DNA of 16,977 bases, from the NCBI RefSeq assembly GCF_040393045.1, contig NZ_JBEBUX010000092.1, positions 1 through 16,977 on the forward strand, in the 5' to 3' direction. This document shows positions 1-6,896 of the stretch, one piece after another (within the stretch, counting starts at the first letter, position 1; every line of letters starts with the position of its first letter). Source of the stretch: Pollutimonas bauzanensis_A (GTDB lineage Bacteria > Pseudomonadota > Gammaproteobacteria > Burkholderiales > Burkholderiaceae_B). A model generated the notes under the pieces. That model saw only the letters and a list, made by a program, of their open reading frames with translations, searched no databases and had not been told where the DNA came from. The position numbers and the translations under genes are program-made.

Positions 1-1838
1 CTGCCAAGCGCTATCGTGCCGCCTGAGCCGGCCAGAGCCTGCGTCGCAAGATCGAAGCCATTCAGATCTAGCGAACCGCCATTCACCGTGACATTGCTCG
101 TAGTACCGAAGGCCGTAGCGCTGTCGGCGCGCAAAGTGCCGCCTTCGACAGTTACTGCGCCGCTACGCGTATTGGTACCGCTCAGCGCCCAGACACTGCC
201 GGCTCCGCCGTCCATGACCAAATCACCGGGGCCGGAAACAGTGCCCGACAATGTGTTGACGCCCGCATAACTGCCGCCCAGCGTCAGTCGGTTGATCGCG
301 GTAGCATTCAAAACAATATCGCCGCCCAGGCCCAAGGCGCCCGTGCCATTGTTCAGGATACCGCCGCCGGCACCTATCGTCCAAGAGCGATTGCTATTGT
401 CGCCTGTACCTGTATAGCTCACGGTACCACCATTGATAATCGTGATGCCGCCTGTCGTACCCGTACCGAACGAACTGGCCACGCCTGTATCTGCCAGCGA
501 CGCCGCGTGTACGGTCGCCTTGTCGATGCTTGTTATCCCGGTATAGGTATTGGCGCCGCCCAGCGTAATACTGCGGTCTACGCTACCTCCGTTGAAGCTG
601 ATAGGGCCACCGGTGGTGCTGCTGATCACACCTAGGAGTTCAAGATCAGCGGCCTGCGCTTCAAAGATCATACTTCTACTGGAGATTAGAACGCTATTGA
701 TATCCCCGGTCAGCGTCAAAGTACCCGTACCACCATTCACCAATATGGCACCCGACGTACCGCCGCTTTGAGCAAACTCCCAATTCCGATTGGAACTGTC
801 CCCATCGCCCTTATAGAACAGCCGATCAGCAAACTGATCGCGTGCGACGAACGTGACTGTGTTGCCCGCACCGAGCGAACTGGCTTCACCAACGTTACCC
901 ACCGAGGTGAAAGAGGCGCTACCATTGGCGACGAACGTTACGTCTCCTGTGAAATCGCTAGCGTCATTGCTCAGCGTGACGTTGGTATCCACCCGCAATG
1001 CGCCAGCGCCAGTGAACTTCGCCGAGCCGACACCGGTCCCGTATATATCGACAGTACCACCTTCAAGCGTAACGACACGGTTAGCATTCAGCACGCCCGT
1101 GCTGTTCAGCGCAGAGCCGCCGGCCATCGTTACACCGTTACCGGCCGCACCCAGCGCTGAGTCCGAATTTACGGTCAAGGCGCCGGCGCCCACGCGCAGG
1201 CCCCCACTGAAGGTGTTCGCATTATTCAGGATCAAATTGCCAGCCCCGGACTTGGTCACCCCGGTATTGCCTGCAATGGTCGAGTTGATCGTGGCATTTC
1301 CGGAAGCAACCGCAATCGTAGGTGAGGCACCACCAAGTGTTACCGTGCCGCCATTGAGTGTGTAGTTGGCGGTTGTGAAGGTGAGCCCGCCCGCGTTGAG
1401 GGCACCACCCACCGTCACTGTTCCCGCAGTGCCACCAAAGACGGCGGTATCCAACGCAACGTTATCCCATGCCCGAAAGGGCCCAGCTACACCGTCGCTG
1501 CTTTGATTCCAGGTAACATCACTCAGGTTCCAGGTCCCGCTACCACCTTGCCCGGGACTGCCGCCATTCACATCCCAGTACACGTCCGCGGCAGCCGCAG
1601 GTCCTGCCGCCAATCCCAGCAAAAGTACGCCCGGCAGTATGCGGCTGCTCACTGTCTGTAGAACAAGGGGTAAGACACCGGCCATATGCGGCGCGCAACT
1701 GACGACGATGCCTTTCCATTTCGTCATGCGGCCGCCGCGCAATATGCGTGAGCTAACCAACGCATCATGCCAGTTCGCCGTCGATTTGCTTGCCGATTTA
1801 ACGTAATAGCCCATGTTAACGTCAGTGCTCTCCAGCAT
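1..1838 (-). CDS. Autotransporter with beta-helix repeats, N-terminal part (runs off left edge)
   Basis: The frame is open for 612 codons from ATG at 1838 to the window edge. The start is supported by a purine-rich Shine-Dalgarno (AGGAAGAGGA) just upstream. The first ~84 residues look like an unusually long signal peptide: a polar, basic N-region (about 1-50), a hydrophobic core around 67-79 and an Ala-rich cleavage site near 81-84, followed by DVYWD. The remainder is Gly/Asn/Thr/Ala-rich with short repeating beta-strand units. Clear autotransporter-associated (PATR-type) repeats occur at about 189-228 (KSGAGNLIL...NANTFSGG), around 425-435 (GGANTYTG) and about 529-570. This is the passenger architecture of type V secreted surface or adhesin proteins. 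The C-terminal barrel that would export it is outside the window, so secretion mode is inferred. In-frame ATGs at codons 9 and 38 are possible alternative starts. The ligand is unknown. Confidence 0.85.
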   Translation of the reverse strand, partial: MLESTDVNMGYYVKSASKSTANWHDALVSSRILRGGRMTKWKGIVVSCAPHMAGVLPLVLQTVSSRILPGVLLLGLAAGPAAAADVYWDVNGGSPGQGGSGTWNLSDVTWNQSSDGVAGPFRAWDNVALDTAVFGGTAGTVTVGGALNAGGLTFTTANYTLNGGTVTLGGASPTIAVASGNATINSTIAGNTGVTKSGAGNLILNNANTFSGGLRVGAGALTVNSDSALGAAGNGVTMAGGSALNSTGVLNANRVVTLEGGTVDIYGTGVGSAKFTGAGALRVDTNVTLSNDASDFTGDVTFVANGSASFTSVGNVGEASSLGAGNTVTFVARDQFADRLFYKGDGDSSNRNWEFAQSGGTSGAILVNGGTGTLTLTGDINSVLISSRSMIFEAQAADLELLGVISSTTGGPISFNGGSVDRSITLGGANTYTGITSIDKATVHAASLADTGVASSFGTGTTGGITIINGGTVSYTGTGDNSNRSWTIGAGGGILNNGTGALGLGGDIVLNATAINRLTLGGSYAGVNTLSGTVSGPGDLVMDGGAGSVWALSGTNTRSGAVTVEGGTLRADSATAFGTTSNVTVNGGSLDLNGFDLATQALAGSGGTIALG

Positions 1839-1959
1839 GTTTCCTCTTCCTTTAGATTTGTTGTCGGCACTCTCAGACCTGTGATGTCGCACGCAGGCTA
1901 GCCGCATCCTAAGCCGGGGGTTTATCCTCCGGTTCAATGTAGTTATTTGTACTGAAAAT

Positions 1960-1987
1960 AATTTATTCGGCGGCTATTGTTGGACAA
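1960..1987 (-). promoter_or_regulatory. Possible sigma70 promoter of the autotransporter gene
   Basis: On the minus strand TTGTCC (1982-1987) and TAAATT (1960-1965) are 16 bp apart, each matching the sigma70 consensus at four of six positions. They lie about 120 bp upstream of the autotransporter start, so the 5' leader would be long. The match is weak and the region is AT-rich, so chance matches are expected. Confidence 0.25.
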
Positions 1988-2220
1988 CTTCGCTCAACTG
2001 TGTCGTCGATACCGCCTTAAACACCCTCTGCTAGCAGCATAACGGCCATCGGAGTATAGGTATTACGTACTAGGCTGAATAGCCTATATGTATCAAAAAT
2101 TCATTTCTTAACGGTCATAAATAAGTGCTTTTCGACACGTATCACCACATTTGAAAAGTCTGGTTATTTTGAGTAAAAGTAATAATCATCTCAATTTGAA
2201 AGCAAATCAATATTGATTGC

Positions 2221-2258
2221 TGCTTGGTTCCCCTGTACGACCAAGCACTATATTTTTT
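2221..2258 (+). terminator. Rho-independent terminator candidate with no gene upstream
   Basis: A perfect 8-bp inverted repeat, TGCTTGGT at 2221-2228 and ACCAAGCA at 2240-2247, has an 11-nt loop and is followed by CTATATTTTTT. This has the form of an intrinsic terminator on the plus strand. No plus-strand gene precedes it, since the only upstream gene runs the other way, so it may end a small RNA or be a relic. A TTGAAA-17-TAAAAG promoter-like pair lies at 2151-2179. Confidence 0.45.
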
Positions 2259-2826
2259 CAACTAAATAGAACTATTAGTTACTTTTCGACATAAAAAGCA
2301 GCTTCACCGAGTTGGGCAAGAAAGTAGAAGTTACGGGCTGCAACACGGCAGCTAACTCACGACGAGCAAAGTCAAGGAGGCACGGTATAAGGTCTAGCGC
2401 AGAGTTTTCGCGACGCTGGATCAACTCCGCTACAGTGAGTTGAAGGCCATTACCCAGTCAATATGGGATATCCATGCAAAATTTTTGACGTTCATCCACG
2501 ATGTGAGTCAAGCATGTACGAATGATTACGAACTGCCCCGCTAAAGTTGCAGTTGGGAATCAAACAACGGTGCCGAACAGTGCGCTGAAGTTCTCACTGC
2601 TGGCGATCGAACTAACTCGAATAAGTAGACATAGATAATCGAGCCAGCAGCCGTCATTTACCCGACCTTTCACAAAGGAAAGGCAATAACGTTCGATGGT
2701 CCGGCCATGCTCTGCTTATCTGTAATCATCGTGAGGGATGCGGGGGACACCGCTGGTGAAGTACTTGGCGAATTGCTCTGATGGTCCAACGTCTCTGCAA
2801 CGCTAGCCTTTTTGCCAACGAAAATA

Positions 2827-2850
2827 AAAGCCCTGAAAAATCAGGGCTTT
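2827..2850 (-). terminator. Intrinsic terminator after tRNA-Pro
   Basis: Perfect 10-bp arms AAAGCCCTGA (2827-2836) and TCAGGGCTTT (2841-2850) enclose a four-base loop. On the minus strand the stem is followed by a T-rich run (TTTTATTTTC), so it would end transcription about 15 nt after the tRNA 3' end. On the plus strand it is also followed by Ts, so it could work in both directions. Confidence 0.85.
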
Positions 2851-2864
2851 TTGTGTGAAGTCGT

Positions 2865-2941
2865 TGGTCGGGGCGACATGATTCGAACATGCGACTCCTG
2901 CGTCCCGAACGCAGTACTCTACCAGGCTGAGCTACGCCCCG
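2865..2941 (-). tRNA. tRNA-Pro (anticodon CGG)
   Basis: A 77-nt cloverleaf is visible on the minus strand. The acceptor arms CGGGGCG and CGCCCCG pair, the D-arm reads GCTCAGCCTGGTAGAGT, and the anticodon stem CTGCG/CGCAG encloses loop TTCGGGA. The T-loop reads TTCGAAT. The discriminator A is followed by an encoded CCA. The anticodon CGG (2905-2907) reads the proline codon CCG. The gene starts 54 nt after the ispB stop on the same strand, with no obvious promoter of its own directly upstream, so it may be cut from an ispB read-through transcript. Confidence 0.95.
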
Positions 2942-2995
2942 ATTATGAAGCTTGCCGCCTGAAACGCCTACTGTCGCCAGGCAACACGGGATTAT

Positions 2996-3961
2996 TTAAC
3001 GATCGCGTTCTACCGCGAACGAACAAAATTCTAGCAAAGATTCAAGGTGAACGGAAACAGGATAATCGGCCAAAGCCAGTCGGGCCAGTTCAGCTTCCGC
3101 CACGGCAGCCTGACGGGTGTAGTCCAGCGCCTGAGTCTCGTGGATAGCCAGCGCTACCGCTGCGAAATCCGCTTCGCCGGTGCGTATGGCGTCCTGCACC
3201 AGTTGTTTCTGCTCGGCCGTACCTATCTCCATAACGCGAATCAGCGGCATGGTGGGCTTGCCCTCGCGCAGGTCGTCTCCGACGTTCTTGCCCAGGGCTT
3301 CGACATCGCCGGTGTAGTCCAGCACATCGTCGATCAATTGGAATGCAGTACCAATATGACGGCCATAAGCGGCAGCCGCCTCTTCTTGTTGCGGCGTGGC
3401 GCCTGCAACGATCGCGCCTACCTGGGCGGCGGCTTCGAATAGCTTGGCGGTTTTGTAACGCACTACCTGCAGGTAACGCTCAAGCGACACGTCGGGGTCG
3501 TGCACGTTCAACAGCTGCAGTACCTCGCCTTCGGCGATAACCGTGGTCGCGCTAGACAATACCGCCATGGCCGGCATGGAGTTCGATTCCACCATCATTT
3601 CAAACGACCGCGAATACAGGTAGTCGCCTACCAGCACGCTGGCGGCGTTGCCGAATACCGCATTCGCGGTGTTGCGGCCGCGGCGCATATCGGACTCATC
3701 GACGACATCGTCGTGCAGCAATGTGGCGGTATGAATGAACTCAACGACAGCCGCCAGCAAATGATGAATCTCGCCTTGGTAACCCAACGCCCTTGCCACC
3801 ATAAGCACCATAGCTGGACGCATGCGCTTGCCCCCAGCGCCGACGATGTAATCGCCTATCGTACGTATCAAAACGACCTCGGAATCCAGGCGGCTGCGAA
3901 TGACCGCATCGACCGCTTTCATGTCGTTCGAAATAGGGGCAGTTAACTCGGTAAGGTTCAA
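2996..3961 (-). CDS. ispB: Octaprenyl (polyprenyl) diphosphate synthase
   Basis: This 321-residue trans-prenyltransferase extends an allylic diphosphate with isopentenyl diphosphate to build the long side chain of ubiquinone in the cytoplasm. Both aspartate-rich motifs are intact: DDVVD at 84-88 (first, in LLHDDVVDESDMRRGR) and DDVLD at 211-215 (second, preceded by FQLI). The IPP-binding GGKRMRP is at 43-49 and the GKNVGDDLREGKP block at 224-236. Length and both termini (start MNL..., end ...VERDR) agree with the E. coli enzyme as I recall it. The start codon is TTG at 3961; the next Met is codon 14, and starting there would lose conserved N-terminal sequence. The gene is divergent from the DUF815 ATPase gene and is followed by tRNA-Pro. 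Chain length (C40) is inferred from the family. Confidence 0.95.
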   Translation of the reverse strand: MNLTELTAPISNDMKAVDAVIRSRLDSEVVLIRTIGDYIVGAGGKRMRPAMVLMVARALGYQGEIHHLLAAVVEFIHTATLLHDDVVDESDMRRGRNTANAVFGNAASVLVGDYLYSRSFEMMVESNSMPAMAVLSSATTVIAEGEVLQLLNVHDPDVSLERYLQVVRYKTAKLFEAAAQVGAIVAGATPQQEEAAAAYGRHIGTAFQLIDDVLDYTGDVEALGKNVGDDLREGKPTMPLIRVMEIGTAEQKQLVQDAIRTGEADFAAVALAIHETQALDYTRQAAVAEAELARLALADYPVSVHLESLLEFCSFAVERDR

Positions 3962-4023
3962 AGCGAAGTCCGGCTTAAGGTAAGTATTGATAAGATCGAA
4001 AGGTCGGGCCGATCAAGGATGAG

Positions 4024-4029
4024 ATTATA
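4024..4029 (-). promoter_or_regulatory. Possible -10 box for ispB
   Basis: A perfect TATAAT lies on the minus strand 63 bp upstream of the ispB start codon. No good -35 hexamer is found 16-18 bp further upstream (the sequence there is GCCGCC-like), so the promoter would need an activator or the match is chance. Confidence 0.35.
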
Positions 4030-4053
4030 CGTGACGTAAATTATTGGGCGGCA

Positions 4054-4082
4054 TTAACGGGCGGCTCTAAATTAGCGATAAT
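4054..4082 (+). promoter_or_regulatory. Probable promoter for the DUF815 ATPase-Nudix operon
   Basis: TTAACG (4054-4059) and GATAAT (4077-4082) are separated by 17 bp, matching the sigma70 hexamers at four and five of six positions. Transcription would begin around 4089, leaving a short leader that contains the TAGGAGA ribosome binding site before the GTG start at 4118. Confidence 0.5.
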
Positions 4083-4117
4083 GCTGGATTGTTTGCGATT
4101 TGTTGTAGGAGACAGTA

Positions 4118-4984
4118 GTGACAGCCATTGACCTTAGCTCGCTTATCGGTCGCGCCGAACGCGTTCTGGCGCAACTGGAAGCCTGGCTTCCCCCCGCCCC
4201 GCCCGACATAAACTGGTCGGCACAAGCCTTTAGATGGCGCAAACGCGGTGCGCGAGGCTGGCTCGATGCCGTGGCTAACGTATCCACCATCAATCTCGAC
4301 GACCTGCAACACATTGAACGTCAAAAAGACATTATTGACCGCAACACGCGGCATTTCCTCCATAAAAAGCCGGCTAACAACGTATTGATGACCGGAGCCC
4401 GCGGTACGGGCAAGAGCTCGCTGGTCAAGGCCATGCTTGCCGCCTACGGCGACCAGGGCCTGCGCCTTATCGAGGTCGACAAAGCCGACATGGGCGACCT
4501 GGGCGATATCGTCGACCTGGTTTGCTCGCGTCCCGAACGGTTCATCATTTTTTGCGACGACTTGTCTTTTGAAGAAGGCGAGCCCGGCTATAAGGCGCTC
4601 AAGTCAGTGCTGGACGGCTCGGTCAGTGCATCCGGCGACAACGTGCTTATCTATGCCACGTCCAACCGCCGGCATCTTATGCCTGAATACATGAGCGAAA
4701 ACCTTAGCGCCAAACACCAATCTGACGGCGAAATCCATCCTGGCGAAACGGTCGAGGAAAAAATCTCGCTGTCGGAACGTTTTGGCTTGTGGCTTTCTTT
4801 TTATCCGTTCAAGCAAGACGATTACCTCGATATCGTCAACTACTGGCTGCATGAACATGGCTGTTCGGCCGCCGATATCGAAGCGTCGCGCACTGAAGCG
4901 CTGCAATGGGCGCTGGAACGCGGCTCGCGCTCGGGCCGGGTCGCGCGTCAGTTCGCCCGCGACTGGGCGGCACGCTACGCGTGA
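4118..4984 (+). CDS. DUF815-family P-loop ATPase
   Basis: This is a 288-residue AAA+-like ATPase of the DUF815 family, widely conserved in proteobacteria but without a firmly established role. Motifs visible are Walker A GARGTGKSS at 93-101, Walker B FIIFCDDLS at 142-150 with the acidic pair D147/D148, a sensor-1-like YATSNRRHL at 179-187 and a C-terminal GSRSGRVARQF block that could act as sensor 2. There is no signal peptide or membrane segment, so it should be cytoplasmic. The start is GTG at 4118, preceded by TAGGAGA at suitable spacing. It lies 44 bp upstream of the Nudix-ThiE gene with no terminator between, so the two are probably co-transcribed. Substrate or partner is unknown. Confidence 0.9.
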   Translation: MTAIDLSSLIGRAERVLAQLEAWLPPAPPDINWSAQAFRWRKRGARGWLDAVANVSTINLDDLQHIERQKDIIDRNTRHFLHKKPANNVLMTGARGTGKSSLVKAMLAAYGDQGLRLIEVDKADMGDLGDIVDLVCSRPERFIIFCDDLSFEEGEPGYKALKSVLDGSVSASGDNVLIYATSNRRHLMPEYMSENLSAKHQSDGEIHPGETVEEKISLSERFGLWLSFYPFKQDDYLDIVNYWLHEHGCSAADIEASRTEALQWALERGSRSGRVARQFARDWAARYA

Positions 4985-5028
4985 TAACGTTACTCCTTTG
5001 ATTTCTTGCTTAAACAATCCTAACGTCT

Positions 5029-6048
5029 ATGTCTAAACCTTTTATCAACGTCGCCGCAGGCTTGATCCTGCGCGCCGATGGTTCGCTTCTGCTTGCTCAA
5101 CGCCCTGAAGGCAAGCCGTGGTCAGGCTGGTGGGAACTGCCTGGCGGGAAAATAGAAGCCGGTGAAAGCGTGCTTGAAGCGCTTAGCCGCGAACTCAAGG
5201 AAGAACTGGACATAGACGTAACCGACGCGACGCCCTGGGTTACCTACACGCATGAATATGAAGTCAACATCGTGCGCCTGGCATTCTGCCAAGTCACGGG
5301 CTGGAGGGGCGAGCCGACAGGCATTGAAGGACAGCAACTGGCCTGGGTCGATCCACACCAGGCGTTGACGGTTGGCCCGTTACTCCCCGCCACGGAACCA
5401 CCCTTGCGATGGCTTAGGCTGCCTGACCAATATCTGCTGACATCCATAGGCAGCAGTGCAGGCCTGGCTCCGTTTCTGGATAAACTCACTGCCGCCCTGG
5501 AAAACGGTATAAAACTCGTGCAATTTCGCGAACCAGGTTGGGCAAGCAGCGATGCCGACGCCTTAATTCACGAAGCCTTTCAGCAAGTTTTACAGCGCTG
5601 CCATGAATTCGGCGCACGCTGCCTGGTCAATAGCTGCCATCCGGAAAGCTGGTGGGCCGAGGCTGACGGCGTGCATTTCCGGGCGCAAGATGCAGGCTCA
5701 TCAGCCGCCCTTCGCTATGCTGAATCGCAAACTACATCAAGCCCGGCAATACCGCCCGACGAAACATGTGATGCCACGCGACGACTGATTGGCGTATCCA
5801 CACACAACGCAGAAGACCTGCCTACCGCCCGCAACCTGAATGCCGACTTTGTTGTGCTGGGGCATGTATTGGAAACCCCGTCGCATCCGAATGAAGCAGG
5901 TATGGGCTGGCAACGGTTTGCTGATCTGGCGCAAGAAGCCAGTTTGCCGGTGTTTGCCATAGGAGGGCAATCAGCCAGCACTGTAGAAATAGCGCGCCAA
6001 CACGGCGCGCACGGGATTGCCGGGATCAGGATGGAAGATAAGCATTAG
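5029..6048 (+). CDS. Nudix hydrolase (MutT type) fused to a ThiE/TenI-like domain
   Basis: This 339-residue two-domain protein has a MutT-like Nudix domain at about 1-130, expected to hydrolyse oxidised nucleotides such as 8-oxo-dGTP. The Nudix box spans residues 40-62 and keeps G40, E46, R54-E55 and E58-E59; the usual Gly near the end is Asp61. Residues about 134-338 form a TIM-barrel thiamine-phosphate-synthase-like domain: LVQFREP, CLVNSCHPESWWAEADGVHF, IGVSTHNAEDLPTA, FVVLGHVLETPSHP and PVFAIGG. Compared with true ThiE, the metal-site ND is NS, the K of QxRxK is P, and the TxTK lysine is missing, so TMP synthesis looks unlikely. This fused architecture is known in beta- and gammaproteobacteria. 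The ribosome binding site is weak. The gene sits in a probable operon after the DUF815 ATPase and converges with the iclR-type gene (26 bp gap). Confidence 0.9.
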   Translation: MSKPFINVAAGLILRADGSLLLAQRPEGKPWSGWWELPGGKIEAGESVLEALSRELKEELDIDVTDATPWVTYTHEYEVNIVRLAFCQVTGWRGEPTGIEGQQLAWVDPHQALTVGPLLPATEPPLRWLRLPDQYLLTSIGSSAGLAPFLDKLTAALENGIKLVQFREPGWASSDADALIHEAFQQVLQRCHEFGARCLVNSCHPESWWAEADGVHFRAQDAGSSAALRYAESQTTSSPAIPPDETCDATRRLIGVSTHNAEDLPTARNLNADFVVLGHVLETPSHPNEAGMGWQRFADLAQEASLPVFAIGGQSASTVEIARQHGAHGIAGIRMEDKH

Positions 6049-6074
6049 TACAGGGCCCAAAGTCCTGCTAATGG

Positions 6075-6833
6075 CTATCGCCGGTTAATCTTGTAGATCG
6101 TTTCAAGTAGAAGCGGCGAAAACTTCTCGGCATACGCCTGAGGCGTCCAATCGCTCAACGAGCCAGAAACATGAATTGCGGCGACAGGGGATCCACTACT
6201 GTCCAAGACAGCCGCCCCTAACGCGATCTCGCCATAAGATATCTCCTCGACAGTCATGGCATAGCGATTCTTTCTGGCCAGCTCGATTTCTTGTTTGATC
6301 ACGGATATATCCGTAATTGTTTTCGAGGTATGTGCCAGCATCGTAGAGCGCGCAAGAATATCGTCAACTTCTGCGTCTTGCAGCCTACCTAGTATGGACC
6401 GTCCGCCCGACGTGCAGTATACGGGGACGCGCCTGCCTATAAGCGATGAAAAATAATATTCCATCTTGACCTGGTGACGCATGACGTAAACCAACGTCGT
6501 ATCGTCGAACAGACTTAGGCTGACCTTTTCTCCGGACTTCTGGCATAGCTCAATAATCAACGGGTTAACTGATTCAACCAAGCTATTTGCGCGTAGAAAT
6601 TGAAACGTTAAATCCAATACCTTCTTACCCAATCGGTACCGTTTGGTCTGCGGATTTTTTTCCAGATAGCCCAACTGATGCAATGTGTGCGTCGAGCGCT
6701 GCACACTGCTTTTGTCTTGCCCCGAAATAGCAACAATATCGCTCAGGCCTAGATCACCATCAGCTTTTTCAAAACACTGCAATATATGCAACGCTTTCCC
6801 TACGGAAGCGATATTCAATGAGTCGACTTTCAT
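6075..6833 (-). CDS. IclR-family transcriptional regulator
   Basis: From ATG at 6833 this gives 252 residues, the usual IclR length. Residues about 8-70 form the N-terminal winged helix-turn-helix (VGKALHILQCF; DKSSVQRSTHTLHQLGYLEK as recognition region; RYRLG wing). Residues about 85-250 form the effector-binding domain, with GRRVPVYCTSGGRSILG at 133-149, EEISYGEIALGAAVLD at 196-211 and AAIHVSG at 218-224. I chose the 6833 start because TAGGGA lies at good distance before it. A longer frame starting at 6896 has no ribosome binding site and begins inside the -35 region of the probable promoter. The gene is divergent from the M20 peptidase and Bug receptor genes, which it probably controls together with itself through palindromes at 6875-6913. 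The effector is unknown; by context it is the substrate or product of the M20 enzyme. Confidence 0.92.
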   Translation of the reverse strand: MKVDSLNIASVGKALHILQCFEKADGDLGLSDIVAISGQDKSSVQRSTHTLHQLGYLEKNPQTKRYRLGKKVLDLTFQFLRANSLVESVNPLIIELCQKSGEKVSLSLFDDTTLVYVMRHQVKMEYYFSSLIGRRVPVYCTSGGRSILGRLQDAEVDDILARSTMLAHTSKTITDISVIKQEIELARKNRYAMTVEEISYGEIALGAAVLDSSGSPVAAIHVSGSLSDWTPQAYAEKFSPLLLETIYKINRR

Positions 6834-6867
6834 TGTTTTCCCTAATTGACGGCTCAGTAAAAACCCA

Positions 6868-6896
6868 ATAATCTGATATTCAATATCGCATGTCAA
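6868..6896 (-). promoter_or_regulatory. Probable promoter of the iclR-type gene
   Basis: On the minus strand a perfect -35 TTGACA (6891-6896) is followed after 17 bp by GATTAT (6868-6873, four of six matches). The predicted transcript would start near 6861, about 28 nt before the ATG at 6833. A palindromic operator fills the spacer. Confidence 0.6.

Larger units (their letters stand above)
1839..2864. other. Gene-free intergenic region with inverted repeats and possible gene relics
   Basis: No open frame here has a start, a ribosome binding site and convincing protein character. The DNA is visibly richer in A+T than its neighbours, especially 1940-2300. It holds a cluster of inverted repeats: TAGGCT/AGCCTA with loop GAAT at 2071-2086; a perfect 14-bp palindrome AATCAATATTGATT at 2205-2218; a terminator-like hairpin at 2221-2258; and a near-perfect hairpin at 2260-2280. 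Short open stretches without usable starts are seen on plus at 2404-2544 (46 codons, reading ...LDQLRYSELKAITQSIWDIH...) and 2635-2781 (48 codons, reading ...AAVIYPTFHKGKAITFDGP...). On minus, an open stretch of about 61 codons ends near 2279. I recognise none of them; they may be decayed genes or chance. Confidence 0.6.

Noticed and set aside
16..1365. Plus-strand open frames at 16-270, 550-771, 768-1160 and 853-1365
   Set aside because: These are antisense to the autotransporter passenger. The Pro/Val/Ala-rich translations simply mirror its Gly/Asn/Thr-rich repeats.
1908..1936. CCGG-flanked hairpin in the autotransporter leader (near CCGGGGGTTTATCCTCCGG) as a riboswitch or thermometer
   Set aside because: The stem is short and contains a mismatch, does not cover the ribosome binding site, and matches no riboswitch architecture I know.
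6051..6068. Small hairpin (CAGGGC/GTCCTG) between the convergent Nudix and iclR-type genes as a terminator
   Set aside because: It has only six pairs including a G-U, and no T tract on either side.
6834..6896. Longer N-terminus for the IclR regulator starting at 6896
   Set aside because: It has no ribosome binding site and its start lies inside the probable -35 element of the gene. The ATG at 6833 has TAGGGA upstream and gives the normal family length.
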